A stretch of 64,000 nt of DNA from Stomorhina lunata. Lineage: Eukaryota; Arthropoda; Insecta; Diptera; Rhiniidae. Shown here in pieces: positions 45,142-55,335 of the stretch. The first letter of the stretch is position 1. Each line of letters starts with the position of its first letter. A program made the position numbers and the translations under genes. The stretch lies in NCBI GenBank assembly GCA_933228675.1, contig OW121741.1:73420629-73484628 (forward strand), written 5' to 3'. The notes under the pieces were generated by a model, which saw nothing but the letters and a program-made list of their open reading frames with translations, did no database searches and was not told the DNA's origin.

Positions 45142-45775
45142 CCCACAACCTCTTAACATAAATTCTTGGTTCAACTAAAAATTTATTTTTTTCAATTAAA
45201 TTGCATGGGCACCGCGATTTACATGTTTTCAGTCACTCTTTCAAGTTGATACTAAATTCAAAATTTGCATTAACGTAAAAGAACAAACAAAAACTTGTCA
45301 AAACAAAAATCTTTGTCTTCATTACCAGCTGACAGTTGGTTAAAGTACAAAGTAAATGTAGATTAATAAAGGATAGGAATACAACATAATGGAAAAAACT
45401 ATGGTGGATAAGTTCGTCTAACTGAATCGATCATATGGTCATAGGTGAAATAGAAATGAGTGTTAACATAATTCTCGTTTTCAATTTCGCTTAAGAATTC
45501 AGTTAAATAGATGATCTTAACTACTGGCATCTAACAGTTGGTGACACAGTGTGCTGATGAAGTCCGTAGCGGGACAGAAAATGCAGCATTCCACACTGCT
45601 AAGTGTCACATAGTTTTTTCAGTATTCCTAAAAATTATTAATCTAATTTAAAAATCATAAAAATTATTAAAAATTAAAAAATTAAAAATTTATGATATGA
45701 ACCTGAGCCCGGATTCGAACCCCCACAACCTCTTAACATAAATTCTTGGTTCAACTAAAAATTAATTTCTTTCAA
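45142..45775. repeat. Direct repeat pair with tRNA-like B box
   Basis: CCACAACCTCTTAACATAAA and the next 25 bp occur at 45143 and again at 45723, 580 bp apart. At the second copy the minus strand reads GGGGTTCGAATCCGGGC, a strong Pol III B box. No A box at tRNA spacing was found, so it is a SINE-like remnant and not a tRNA gene. Confidence 0.55.
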
Positions 45776-46298
45776 AATTAAAAAATGATTTTTGAAACCG
45801 ACCTGAGAAAAATGTACCATTTTCCAACATGGAAACAACTAAGTAAATTCTACTCTATTTAAGCAAAACTAAACTATTCAATACTAACGTGTCATTTAAT
45901 GATAAATTATGTCTAATTTTTAAATTTCTTTATTTACAACATAAAATTTCTGCTGCATATCCTTAGGCGCGTTTTCAATTCAGGGGAAAAATGGAATAAC
46001 TCCAAAACTACTGTTTGCTTTTGACTATAAAATAAAAAAATAACCCATTTTTCACCTCATAAATGAGAACGTTGTCCGATTTGTCTCTAATTTTCAGAAC
46101 TAAACTTTTAGACCTAGTGTAATAATATGCCGTTGAAAAACATTTAAATCAAAGAACAAAAATTTTCCTGTCACCCTAGTGTACATGTAAGATGCGAAGA
46201 TTTTTAACTTTCTTTTACAGTTTCGTAATCGTAGACGAAACATAGATCGACTTAAAGGCATCGAAGACCAAACAGTAGGCAAATGTGGGGTTTTCATA
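45776..46298. other. Intergenic, nothing recognised
   Basis: AT-rich. No gene or element boundary seen. Confidence 0.4.
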
Positions 46299-46514
46299 GG
46301 GTTGCCAGACACAAATCCTGAAAAAGCTGGACATAAGGAAAAAAAGCTTGACAACCCAAAAATTAGCTGGACATTAATAATAAAAAACTTGCTTTAATAA
46401 TTGCTTCGATGAATCTTTCAATTTTCGATAAACCGAATTGTGAATACCGTAATTAACCGCTGCGATATCGAGAGAACATGAAATCGTCCGAGATCTGAAA
46501 CAATTTTCAACAGA

Positions 46515-46815
46515 AAACACATGCTACTCGCGTTTGTCGATGACATTGATATCATGGAAAGCACATTGCGCGATTTAACAGCCGCCTTACCTAGTATCGA
46601 AAAGGAATCTAATAAAATGAGTCAATGAATCAAAACAAAACTGCTGAATTCTAAAAGCATGCAATCCTCAAGAATTGGACATGTTGTCGTTGAGAACTAT
46701 AGCTACGAGATTGTAAAAGAATTTGTTTACCTTGGTACCGCCTTTAACATAAATAACGACATAAGTTTCGAAATTAAACGTAGAATCATACTTGTCAACA
46801 GATGCTATTTCGGCA
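46515..46815 (+). pseudogene. RTE-like RT remnant, part 1
   Basis: Reads RKHMLLAFVDDIDIME, LRDLTAALPSIEKESNKM and then, after a frame break, VENYSYEIVKEFVYLGTAFN. This is the same family as 29855-30676, with the FADD box changed to FVDD. Interrupted at about 46815. Confidence 0.8.
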
Positions 46816-47039
46816 TACAGCCTGTTTTTGAAACTACTATTTTTTCAAATTGTACGTCAACTGGCGAAAAAAATTTACTTTTGGTTTTTGAATTTTTTTT
46901 TTTTGAGTGAAACGAGAAAAAGCTTTTAAAATGTTGGTTCGCATATGAAATGTGTAGACGAAAGTAAATGTCAAATTAGGCAATTGAATAATCATAATCG
47001 TCTGGAAAACAAAAATACGTTTGTTTATTTTTTATTCAG

Positions 47040-47640
47040 GACCAGCACTCAGTGATGACCCTACTTATGCAATGCATTGTGTTGGAGCTAGGAAAAGGTT
47101 GTGGGAGGGGGAATAGGTGGAAAAGTTTTTTGTGGATATTTGATTTGAACTTCCCTATATTATAACTGACTGGCAAAACTTCTGCGGGAAGCAATTTCCG
47201 CATACGGCTAAATAACGAATTTTCTTTGTAGTGTTGTTGTTCTGCCTACTGGCCAATCGACTACGAAGGGATGCGCTCTAGCATATGTTTTGGGTAAGAA
47301 TTTCGAGTATCGGGAACGAGTTCCCTGATTTCGTTCAAAATAGTAACTATAGAGGAATAGAGTTGGATAACCTACTGTTTGCTCTCACCTGCATTCGCTC
47401 GAGAAGTCCAAAATAGACTTTGAAGCACCGGCCCATACATGAGAGTTGTATTCCATTTTCGGTCGGATATGTGTAGGTGGTGTAAATAGAACGGAGGTCA
47501 GATGAAGTAAGTATCTCTTACTTGAAAATGTGATTTGTCTAACAGACATCACATTGAATTTCCATGCCCAGAAAATCGTTTTATCATTTCCGCGACAGCC
47601 GCTTCTATGTACCGGAATGACCCGAAGTTTCCCGGCCAAG
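47040..47640 (-). pseudogene. Second-type LINE RT remnant
   Basis: The minus strand reads THIRPKMEYNSHVWAGASKS (thumb-region motif) within the 84-codon frame 47385-47639. Further on come broken pieces such as VDWPVGRTT, VSYNIGKFKSNIHK, typical of the C-terminus of jockey/CR1-like reverse transcriptases. It has several frame breaks. It appears to be inserted into the RTE remnant. Confidence 0.6.
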
Positions 47641-47999
47641 GGCTGTCAACTCAGCAACAACATATTTACAACATCGTTTTATAAAATTATTATTTAAAAA
47701 CAAATTTGCATTTAATTTTGAAAAAAATTTTAAATGTTATTATTTTTTGTTTTTACTCAATTTGTTTTTATTTATTTTTGATTTTATTCAATTCTAGGGT
47801 TAACATCATTTTACAAAAGTCTTAAGTTTTACAAGAAAAGCTTTCAGAAATGTAATAAAATATATCATGGCAATACTATTATTTGATATTTCATTACGAA
47901 GCTTTTATTTCCAAACGAAAAAAGAAAATGAACTCAATTTAGAGCTTAATCGTTAGGCTAGTATTCGATTGCCTTCTAACGTATGACAGTTTTGTGAAC

Positions 48000-48262
48000 A
48001 GGCTGATAATCAGGCAAAAATAAAGCTCTCGCTTATACTTCCCGTGTTATTATATGGTGTTAATCATCGGCACTTGCACGAAAACAATCCCGAATAAACT
48101 CGTAAGAGAGGCAGTCCGAAAATTCGATAGAAAGGCCAAGTAGAAGAAAATCTTGAAAAGCTTGACCTACGAATTGGACAATATGAGCACATGATTGAAG
48201 CGCATGAAATTCTAAAATATGCTCGGAATTTGCCCTTAACAAGTTTTTGATATAGGCCATTT
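48000..48262 (+). pseudogene. RTE-like RT remnant, part 2
   Basis: Plus-strand pieces ILPVLLYGV, RKRGSPK and VEENLEKLDLRIGQYEHM, then ILKYARNLP and a 3' end GGCCATTTAAGTTAAATGAA. They match the end of the LINE at 29836-30676. It is the 3' half of the copy whose first half is at 46515-46815. Confidence 0.75.
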
Positions 48263-48622
48263 AAGTTAAATGAATAAATTTGATAGAGAGTAGTTTTCTT
48301 ACAAAATGAACTTGATCAATCAATCAATTAATCAACACATAAATCAGTTGAGTAAAAAAGAAAAAACTTTTGCAAAAGTTTTTATTGTGTTCTTTTCCAT
48401 AAAAATAGTTTTTCTTAAAAAATATTCCAAAAATTTAAGTTCTTTACCTTTCAGCTGGACAAATTTAATTTTAGCTTGACAATGGACAAGCACTAAAAAA
48501 GCCGTACAATCCAGTCGAATCCAGCCTGACTGGCAACCCTAGGTTTTCAGCCAATAAATCTTGGAGTATAATTCTTATTGGATACCTTCAAAAATGGAAC
48601 ACAATCTGAATATATCAATTAA

Positions 48623-48913
48623 TTATGTTGCATATAGAGGTATAAGAATTCTTTCAATTGAATATAAGACAATGAGGTCTTGCTGAAGTACAAGTAAAAA
48701 TGTGCTTGTTTCTTTTATTAGAGCATTTGCAATTGTAGTAGCTATAGAATGCAATTTTTCACTGCATTGCGACCATGCTTCAGTGAATAAATCGATAAGT
48801 ACCTTTGTCGTCTCCTGTATGTCGAGAATCTCCAAAACAGACTTTGAAGTGACGGCCCATACATGAAAGTTGTGCATTAAACACATAGACAACAGCAGGC
48901 TACAACCTGTCAA
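48623..48913 (-). pseudogene. LINE RT fragment, low identity
   Basis: The frame includes MHNFHVWAVTSKSVLEILD, which parallels MEYNSHVWAGASKSILDF at 47385-47639. Only this thumb-region motif is recognisable. The remaining frame is unassigned. Confidence 0.45.
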
Positions 48914-49212
48914 AATTAGAATAATTTTTTTAGAGTCAACATAGCCACACGACTACCGACCACCGTTGTAGCTGCTTGCTGAAGACAGAAAAGAAATATT
49001 TCAAATTATTTACGAGATATAGACTTAAGAATCAGTACATGTTTTTGAAAATTGTACTAAGCTTCAAAAATTAATTAAAAACCCCTTAGCTACATAATGT
49101 TGTTCCCTTTATAGGGTACCAATTTTTTCGTGTTATATTTTCGGTGACCAATTTCATGTCTGTAAATTTACAGTTATTTTTGGCAAAGCGATAAAAGAAA
49201 TAATAGACAGTT
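48914..49212. other. Intergenic, nothing recognised
   Basis: AT-rich, no features. Confidence 0.4.
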
Positions 49213-49322
49213 AAAAAGTTTTGCTGTAGTGTATTGCACTAAGAATCCCAATTTATTACAATTATTTGTTATTGTAGTAAATAGTTTTTTGATAAAATCA
49301 AAAAATGTTCGTGGGGAAACCT
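49213..49322. mobile_element. 146-bp-type MITE, right end missing
   Basis: Left arm AAAAAGTTTTGCTGTAGTGT and the middle (TTTATTACAATTATT, GTGGGGAAACCTT) match 40519-40664. The right arm is replaced after about 49322. Confidence 0.75.
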
Positions 49323-49762
49323 TTCCTCGATGCGCTTCGATGGTTGGATAGGCCATCTCATCAGGAGGATTATCCCTAATTCTAGACAGATCGAAAACCA
49401 CACATTATGTACAATTAGAGAGACTGAATAAATACGAATTATTATTATTGTGTCCAACAAATATCAACATAAAGCGAAGATTATCATCCGAACAGAAACA
49501 CACAAACATTTTTCAGTTTTATCATTTCTTTATTTCCCAGACTTTTGTTGTTGCTTTGTTGGCGACTAAGACAAAAGTGCTATATTGATAAACCTTTTTA
49601 AGAAATAATATATACTTAAGGTCAGCGAAGCGGACCAGGTAATACTATCTATGAATTAAAACTCGTTAAAATCAATAATCTTATATCAAATAAGCTAATA
49701 TTTTCTAAATTTATCATTTATTTGTAATTTGGTTTTAATAATCTACAAAATTTCAATCAAAA
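49323..49762. other. Intergenic with small hairpin
   Basis: A short stem GGTCAGCGAAGCGGACC at about 49620 resembles the one near 4246. No gene. Confidence 0.4.
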
Positions 49763-50300
49763 ACAAGTAAGAAAGTGCTATAGTCGGTCAAGCCCGACCA
49801 TACGATACCCTTCACCATTAAGGTCAAAGGTGTTGTTTTTCCTTTATAAAGACAAATATTTGCTAAATTTTGCCATCATACAAACATTTTCCCAAAACTT
49901 TTATATTTAAGCTGTTTCCGTCATTTGGACTTATATGAGAGCTATGGGTCAAATGTGGGCCAATTATAAACTTAAAATTCTCATTATTTTCAGATTTTAG
50001 TGATTTCTGTTTCATTTACAGTACGTTTACATACGTAGGTGACTTGTTACAAGTTGTGTATACGTATTCTTCTGACATGCAAGTAAAAAAATCACTGGCA
50101 ATCAAAATCGCTTGCAAGTGAGCCTACAACTTGCAGAAGTGTGATTGTGTTAGTAAAAAAATATAAATGTATTGAGCTTTTTTTCACTTGCACTTGCCTG
50201 TGTAAATGCCGTGTTAATGCGTTTTGACGGAAGAGTTTGTATTCAAATGTAAACCGACTTCAACGAAATTTGGTACAGGGATTTTGGTTTACATCTATAA
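49763..50300 (-). mobile_element. mini-me/DINE-1-like element, partial, interrupted
   Basis: The reversed tail ACAAGTAAGAAAGTGCTAT starts at 49764. Homology continues to about 50300, where the copy is truncated before the GTCY region. A 195-bp insertion sits at 50019-50213. Confidence 0.75.
50019..50213. mobile_element. 195-bp MITE candidate with TTA duplication
   Basis: TTA is present at 50016-50018 and 50214-50216. The ends are imperfect inverted repeats (CAGTACGTTTACATACGTAGG versus reversed CACGGCATTTACACAGGCAAG). The inside has repeated TTGCAAGT/ACTTGCA phrases. The undisturbed element sequence at 2672-3487 (reversed) shows no such insert. Confidence 0.6.
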
Positions 50301-50596
50301 TATTAATACGCAAGCACCCATTTATTATCCCCTTTTACGCTTTAATTATACACTCATTTCTGGAAAATTTTATACCATTTGAAAGGTATTTTTCGGTAGA
50401 TCAGATATATAGATTTTATTTAAATCGATTCAGTTTTAAAAAATCGGTTTGGTATTTAAAAATCTTACTAACACAATAAAGAAAACTCACATGCATATGA
50501 AATTCACTATTAAGAATCAAACCAAAAAAATTGTATGCAAACATGTTTTTTTTTTGTTTTTATTATTTTTGGTGAGTGGTGAGAATAAAAGAGTAT
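50301..50596. other. AT-rich intergenic
   Basis: No gene or RNA recognised. Confidence 0.4.
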
Positions 50597-50604
50597 ATTT
50601 ATGG

Positions 50605-51763
50605 CAGTGTTGCCACTTTAGGTGTAATTACACATATCATGTGTAATTTTTATTTTCATGTGTAGCCGATGTGTAATTGGCTGCAAGAATTCATGTGTAA
50701 TTTAAATTTTTGTCATTTTTCCCATAATGCAAACTTTTTATTCTAACTACATAAGAGTATATGTTTTAAAATCCCAGTGCATATGGGAAATCAACCATTT
50801 AGATTAAAATATACATGTTTATTAAAGAATATGATATATTGGTATTGCTGCTCATGAATCTTTGACCATAATCTCTAATTCGGGAAAAAAAAGTATACTT
50901 CATGATTTTCGAAAATTTTATATTCTTCAAATCAAAACAATATTTAATTTAAGTGACGATATTTATTCAATTGCTGATATTGTTGATCCTAAAATTGCCC
51001 AAATTTTTCAACTTCAATCATTATATGTGACCTTTTCCGAGAAAAGGAACCTAGTGTGTCAAAAAACGGGTTTAGAGTTAGCAGTGGATTCTGGTACCTA
51101 AAAGGGCTTAGAATAAGATGAAATGAGTTAGATTTCTGATAAAAATTTATTTGCCATAAAAACGTACAAAACGAACTTGGAAAAATCGATAAAAATGAGA
51201 AAAAAATTAAAATTTTATTTTTTTTATTTTTCTCAAAACTTTATTTTCATACACTAGGTCCCTTTTCTCGGAGAAGGAGAGATATATGTTTAACAAAAAG
51301 ATTTTCATTCTTCAATGTCGATTTGCAAACTCTTGACATGCACTTTTCGATTTTGAAACTTTTGGGCTTTGGAGCAAGAAGATTATTGGATAAAAGTTTT
51401 TGATTTAAAGAATTCTTTGGAGATACATTGTTTCCTACTTTGCAAAAATTTATTAATGGTGGACCAATTTTCGAACCTACACAAAAAATGATTTTCAATA
51501 TAGTCGTTATGTATTTCATTTTGTTTATTTTTAAGTGCTAAGTAAGGATTTGAAATAGTATACATTTTCATGCGTTATGAAATAAAAAAACGATGAACAT
51601 TAATTTAAAAAACTACAAATCATTTTTTTTATTTTTTACAAAAAAAATTATTAAATTCAAAACATGTTATTTTGCCAAAAAAAAATCATATGTAATTTCT
51701 AATTTCATGTGTAATTTTGGCACGATCCATGTGTAATTTAACATTTGGTTGGTGGCAACACTG
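50605..51763. mobile_element. hAT-type element, non-autonomous, TSD ATTTATGG
   Basis: Terminal inverted repeats are CAGTGTTGCCAC and GTGGCAACACTG, with an exact 8-bp target duplication ATTTATGG (50597-50604 and 51764-51771). Eight-bp duplications and CA...TG ends are hAT hallmarks. Both subterminal regions contain several ATGTGTAATTT motifs that could be transposase binding sites. Internal frames are short: the plus-strand one at 50862-51101 contains DDIYSIADIVDPKIAQIF, which could be a transposase scrap. A further TIR element lies inside at 51031-51277. Confidence 0.9.
51031..51277. mobile_element. 247-bp MITE nested in the hAT element
   Basis: Inverted ends of about 30 bp: CCTTTTCCGAGAAAAGGAAC then CTAGTGTGT on the left; reversed right end CCTTCTCCGAGAAAAGGGAC then CTAGTGTAT. 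The centre is AT-rich. The target duplication is not clear. Confidence 0.65.
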
Positions 51764-51771
51764 ATTTATGG

Positions 51772-52879
51772 GGAGACAGTGGTAGACAAAGACAAAAATA
51801 AAGAGTATTTTATTACAATTAAATAAATGTTTTTGTTTTGTAAAATAATAGCAACAAAAATTATTGGTATTGTTTTTATTATTTGTGGTGAGGGAGTGAA
51901 AGACAAAATTAATATTTTGGAAGATTTGACAAAAAAACAAAGTGCTTAAAATGTAAACCTTTCAAATTTGAATTATTTGAAGTAAAATTTTTATGGAATT
52001 TTGTTTTTTGGGTTGGTTAATTGGGATAAAATCTTCGAGTGATTGAAGAATAAATATTGTGTTAAAAAATTATACAGTAAAATGATAATTGAGGCCCTAT
52101 GCTCCACTGGGAGTCAAGGATAACAGAAGAAGAAGAAAATGATAATAAATTTGAAATATTTGGATCTTTGTTAAAAAGTTAAATAAGACCTTGATTTCTC
52201 TATCATTTTTGTCAGTCCGTTAGTAACGCTTACAAGTTTATCTGTTCATCACTTCACAAAGCATTTTGACATCGATAACGCAAGATGTTTTGATAAGAGC
52301 TACTAAGTCTAACACTTTTTCCTTCTCATTCACTTCTGAAGATGCAAAAACGGTTTATTATGGAATATCTTGAATCAGTAAACTCTTCGAGAGCTCCACA
52401 ATTTTGAATTATAGTTTTGCCAATTTGGCCAATTCGACGCTCTGTTGTATGGAGTGACATAGAAATCAATGAGATCAATTTCTCCACATATCCGTTTAGC
52501 CCGAGCAATTTTAAAAACTTGCTACATCGACACTGTCATTTTTGACTTAAAGCTCTGATTGTATGAGTTTTCTTTTTATAGAGAAGTAGCACTCAGGCAA
52601 ATACTGCCTATACAATTGCATATGGAGTATATACGAATTGGGTAACCTTATTTGGAAAGGGGATGGTAGAGAAGAGAAAGGTATATCTATTTTTAGAACA
52701 GTGAAGTTGCGCCATTTGTTGTTATTTAGACGCATTTTTATGTTTTACAGCCAATTTTATTTATTTTTCGTAGACGGCGTGTTATTGCTGTAGTCTTTCT
52801 GCCGACGGAAGATGCTGTGGTAATTAATAATTTTAATTCTGTTATCATTGACTCCCAGTGGAGAATATAAATTAATAAT
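51772..52879. other. AT-rich intergenic with RTE scraps
   Basis: A 40-bp piece GAGGCCCTATGCTCCACTGG at 52090 and a reversed piece CTCCCAGTGGAGAATA at 52851 match the RTE-like LINE (31297-31335 region). Nothing else recognised. Confidence 0.45.
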
Positions 52880-52975
52880 TACAGAAATTGTTGTTGCCGA
52901 GACCGGGGATCGAACTCAGGCTCAATGTAATATTACGTGGTAACCAACTAAGCCACAGCACGGGAAATTTGTATT
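52880..52975 (-). mobile_element. tRNA-derived SINE (minus strand)
   Basis: Minus-strand A box GTGGCTTAGTTGGTTACCAC and B box GAGTTCGATCCCCGG. The sequence is tRNA-like, but the anticodon arm region (AATATTACATTGAGCC) does not fold into a tRNA that I can recognise. Confidence 0.6.
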
Positions 52976-53027
52976 CACAATGAACTAGATGACGGTCGAT
53001 TGTGTCGACCGCAGGATACGCTAGTAA

Positions 53028-53365
53028 GCAGTATTTGTTTTAAATTTCATGAAAAAATGTCATTGATATTTGTGGCCAATATATCAATTCCGGGAAGTGG
53101 GACCTATGGGAGGTACCATAACTAATAAACCGATTTTGACGAATTCCAATAGCCATGGTCCTACTATCAAAAAATCTGTTCCAAATTTTATCAAGTTATC
53201 TTACATGGGGATCCAGCAAGCCAGACGGACGGACTGACATCGCTCAGAAAGTGATTCGAAGCCTGGTATACTAAAAGCTGGGTCTAAGTCTAATATTTCT
53301 ATGCGTTACATACATCAGCACATACTTATAATACCCTTTCCACCTATGGTGGTGTAGGGTATTTG
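53028..53365 (-). mobile_element. mini-me/DINE-1-like element, 5' part
   Basis: The reversed head ends at ACCTATGGTGGTGTAGGGTAT. It shares CCGGGAAGTGGGACCTATGG and the GTCY tract with other copies. The tail half is missing. Confidence 0.75.
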
Positions 53366-53639
53366 TTTAAACTTATATCCAATTATTTGTAGCTATAAAG
53401 TCAGTATATGCGCTGATATGCATAAATAAATTAATACGGAATATGCATAACATATTAAATAAAATTTTGACACATAAGGCATTATGGGCAGAAGTGAGCA
53501 GATTAGTTAAAAATTAAGCTAAATATCGAATAATTTACAAAAAAAAATTTTCACGACAGCTATTTAGAAAGCAAATTTATGAAATGCCAAACGGTAGTAA
53601 ATATTAATAGACAAAACTTTATTTTGATTGACATACAAA

Positions 53640-53815
53640 ATTGAGAACTCGCGGCATGTCAGCTCACTACATTAACGGGTCCTAATGTAGTTCCCCGGGT
53701 GACACCACGAGGAGTTCAGTGTCCACAGTTGAGATGAAGGATAACCAAGATAAGTCTGGGCTTACCAAGTTAAGACCAATCAGAACGGTTACTCGGTATC
53801 CAACATCACACTGCA
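53640..53815 (+). repeat. Unclassified dispersed repeat X, copy 3
   Basis: The best-preserved copy. CTACATTAACGGGTCCTAATGTAG forms a stem of 8 bp with an 8-nt loop. GGTGACACCACGAGGAG, GTTGAGATGAAGGATAACC and CGGTATCCAACATC follow. Confidence 0.8.
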
Positions 53816-55019
53816 TCAAACAGTGCATCCCACTATATCAAACTGTCCATATAATTAATTGTTGAATTTTTTCGAGAAGGTAATTAAATGAAATATTAGA
53901 AAAATATTTTTAATTTCTATTCCTATAGATACCAAAATTTCAAATATTTAATAAAAAATTTTAAGCAATTTAAACAATTGGCAACCGGTAATGGCACCAT
54001 ATTGCAAGTCAAGACAAATGACAACTCAGACAGGCCAGATTGGACCATTTTAAGTGGGATAAATTGTATTAAAAGCAAACAAAAATACTATAGAGAACAT
54101 AAGATATTATATTAAAAATATTTTCGAAAAAAAAACATACAATATGTTATGTATTTTCTTGAAAAATTAAAAATAAATATGTACATAATTCTAGCGCCAG
54201 ATACTATAATATAACAGATAGAATCGCCAACACAATTGATCTGAACACCTGAAAATGGTAATTTTTGAAAATCTTCTTTCTATTTGCTTTTTGAGTGTTT
54301 TGGCAATTTAGGTCAGTTTTCGATAGAAATGAAACATTTAGTTGACACTTTACGTCATTTAGGAATAAAATGCACACATATTTACATACGATTTATGTTT
54401 ATTAGAAATTCTAGAAAAATTTCAAAATTATTTTGAAATCTAATATTTATTGAATAAAATTTTAGTGAAACAATCTTGTGTGAGAATTTAACTCTGCTCG
54501 TATGTTTGCCACAAATTTGCTAGAAATTTTAAAACATTTTAAATATTTAATAAATTAATTGAGATAAAAAGTATTTTATTTTTCTAAAATTTTTTTCTGA
54601 TTATTCTTTTATTTTTATTTTTAATCTAAATATAATACTTTTTAACAAAAATAATCAAGTTTTTGGGCGTTTGTGTGATTAACAAAAATGCCATAATAAA
54701 ATTCAGACAATATTTTGTCTTTTTTTGTTTATTAAATACTAAATTTTATTTTGAATTTTGAAAGGCATATTTCACAAAATATGCATTGAAGAATTTTTTT
54801 TTGGCACGTACAAAAATAATATAATCCGTTAAACTTAAAACACCATAAACGAATAAAATATTTCAAATAAAATCTCTATATTAAGCCATTTACATATTCG
54901 ATATTGCTAGAACTTTCATATTAGCTTTGTTCAATAACTTAAAACTTTTACAAATTAGAAAAATTGTTGCCAGTAAAACGTTCACTTACACGATCACAAG
55001 TTTGAGTTGGCATCACTAC
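53816..55019. other. AT-rich intergenic
   Basis: No gene or element boundary recognised in about 1.2 kb. Confidence 0.45.
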
Positions 55020-55039
55020 ATTTTTTGACCACCCATTTA

Positions 55040-55335
55040 ACAGCTGATAGTTGGTTAGTCATCCGCCTAGCAAACAGAGGTCCCAAGTTCGATTACCGGC
55101 CAGACTCACTTGAAAAAAAAAATAAATTTTCAAAAAAAGGGGCTGTTCACCTCATAACTCAGCTAGACACTTGAGTATTTGGCTATGTTAAACTTCTCGA
55201 ACTAATGCATTTGAAGTTCGAAGCCGGAGTTAAAACGTAGGTCCCTTTCAATGAGTCTAAAAATAGAATCGGATGCAGCTCATTGTCTGAGAGAAGTACC
55301 CCTTGCTTCAATTGGAATGTCGTGGAAATTATGTA
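55040..55335 (+). mobile_element. SINE-like element with B box
   Basis: TTGGTTAGTCATCCGCCTAGC and CCCAAGTTCGATTACCGG resemble a tRNA-derived Pol III promoter. The body (CTCATTGTCTGAGAGAAGTA, CCAATTGGAATGT-type) is shared with truncated copies at 39280-39430 and 42566-42730. It abuts the DD37E element. Confidence 0.55.

Larger units (their letters stand above)
46299..48541. mobile_element. TIR-bounded composite (GGGTTGCCAG ends)
   Basis: The left edge ATAGGGTTGCCAGACA faces the right edge TGACTGGCAACCCTAG. Both subterminal parts repeat 'agctggaca'/'ccagtc' phrases. Inside are RTE-like and other LINE remnants, so if the ends belong together this is an old TIR element filled by later insertions. 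The pairing is inference. Confidence 0.45.

Noticed and set aside
49174..49460. Two overlapping minus-strand ORFs near 49.3 kb
   Set aside because: They cross the boundary of a truncated MITE and have no conserved motif.
51247..51571. Minus-strand ORFs inside the hAT-type element
   Set aside because: Short, overlapping the nested MITE, with no hAT motif I could defend.
52880..52975. Functional tRNA gene
   Set aside because: A and B boxes are present but acceptor and anticodon stems do not pair; fits a SINE better.
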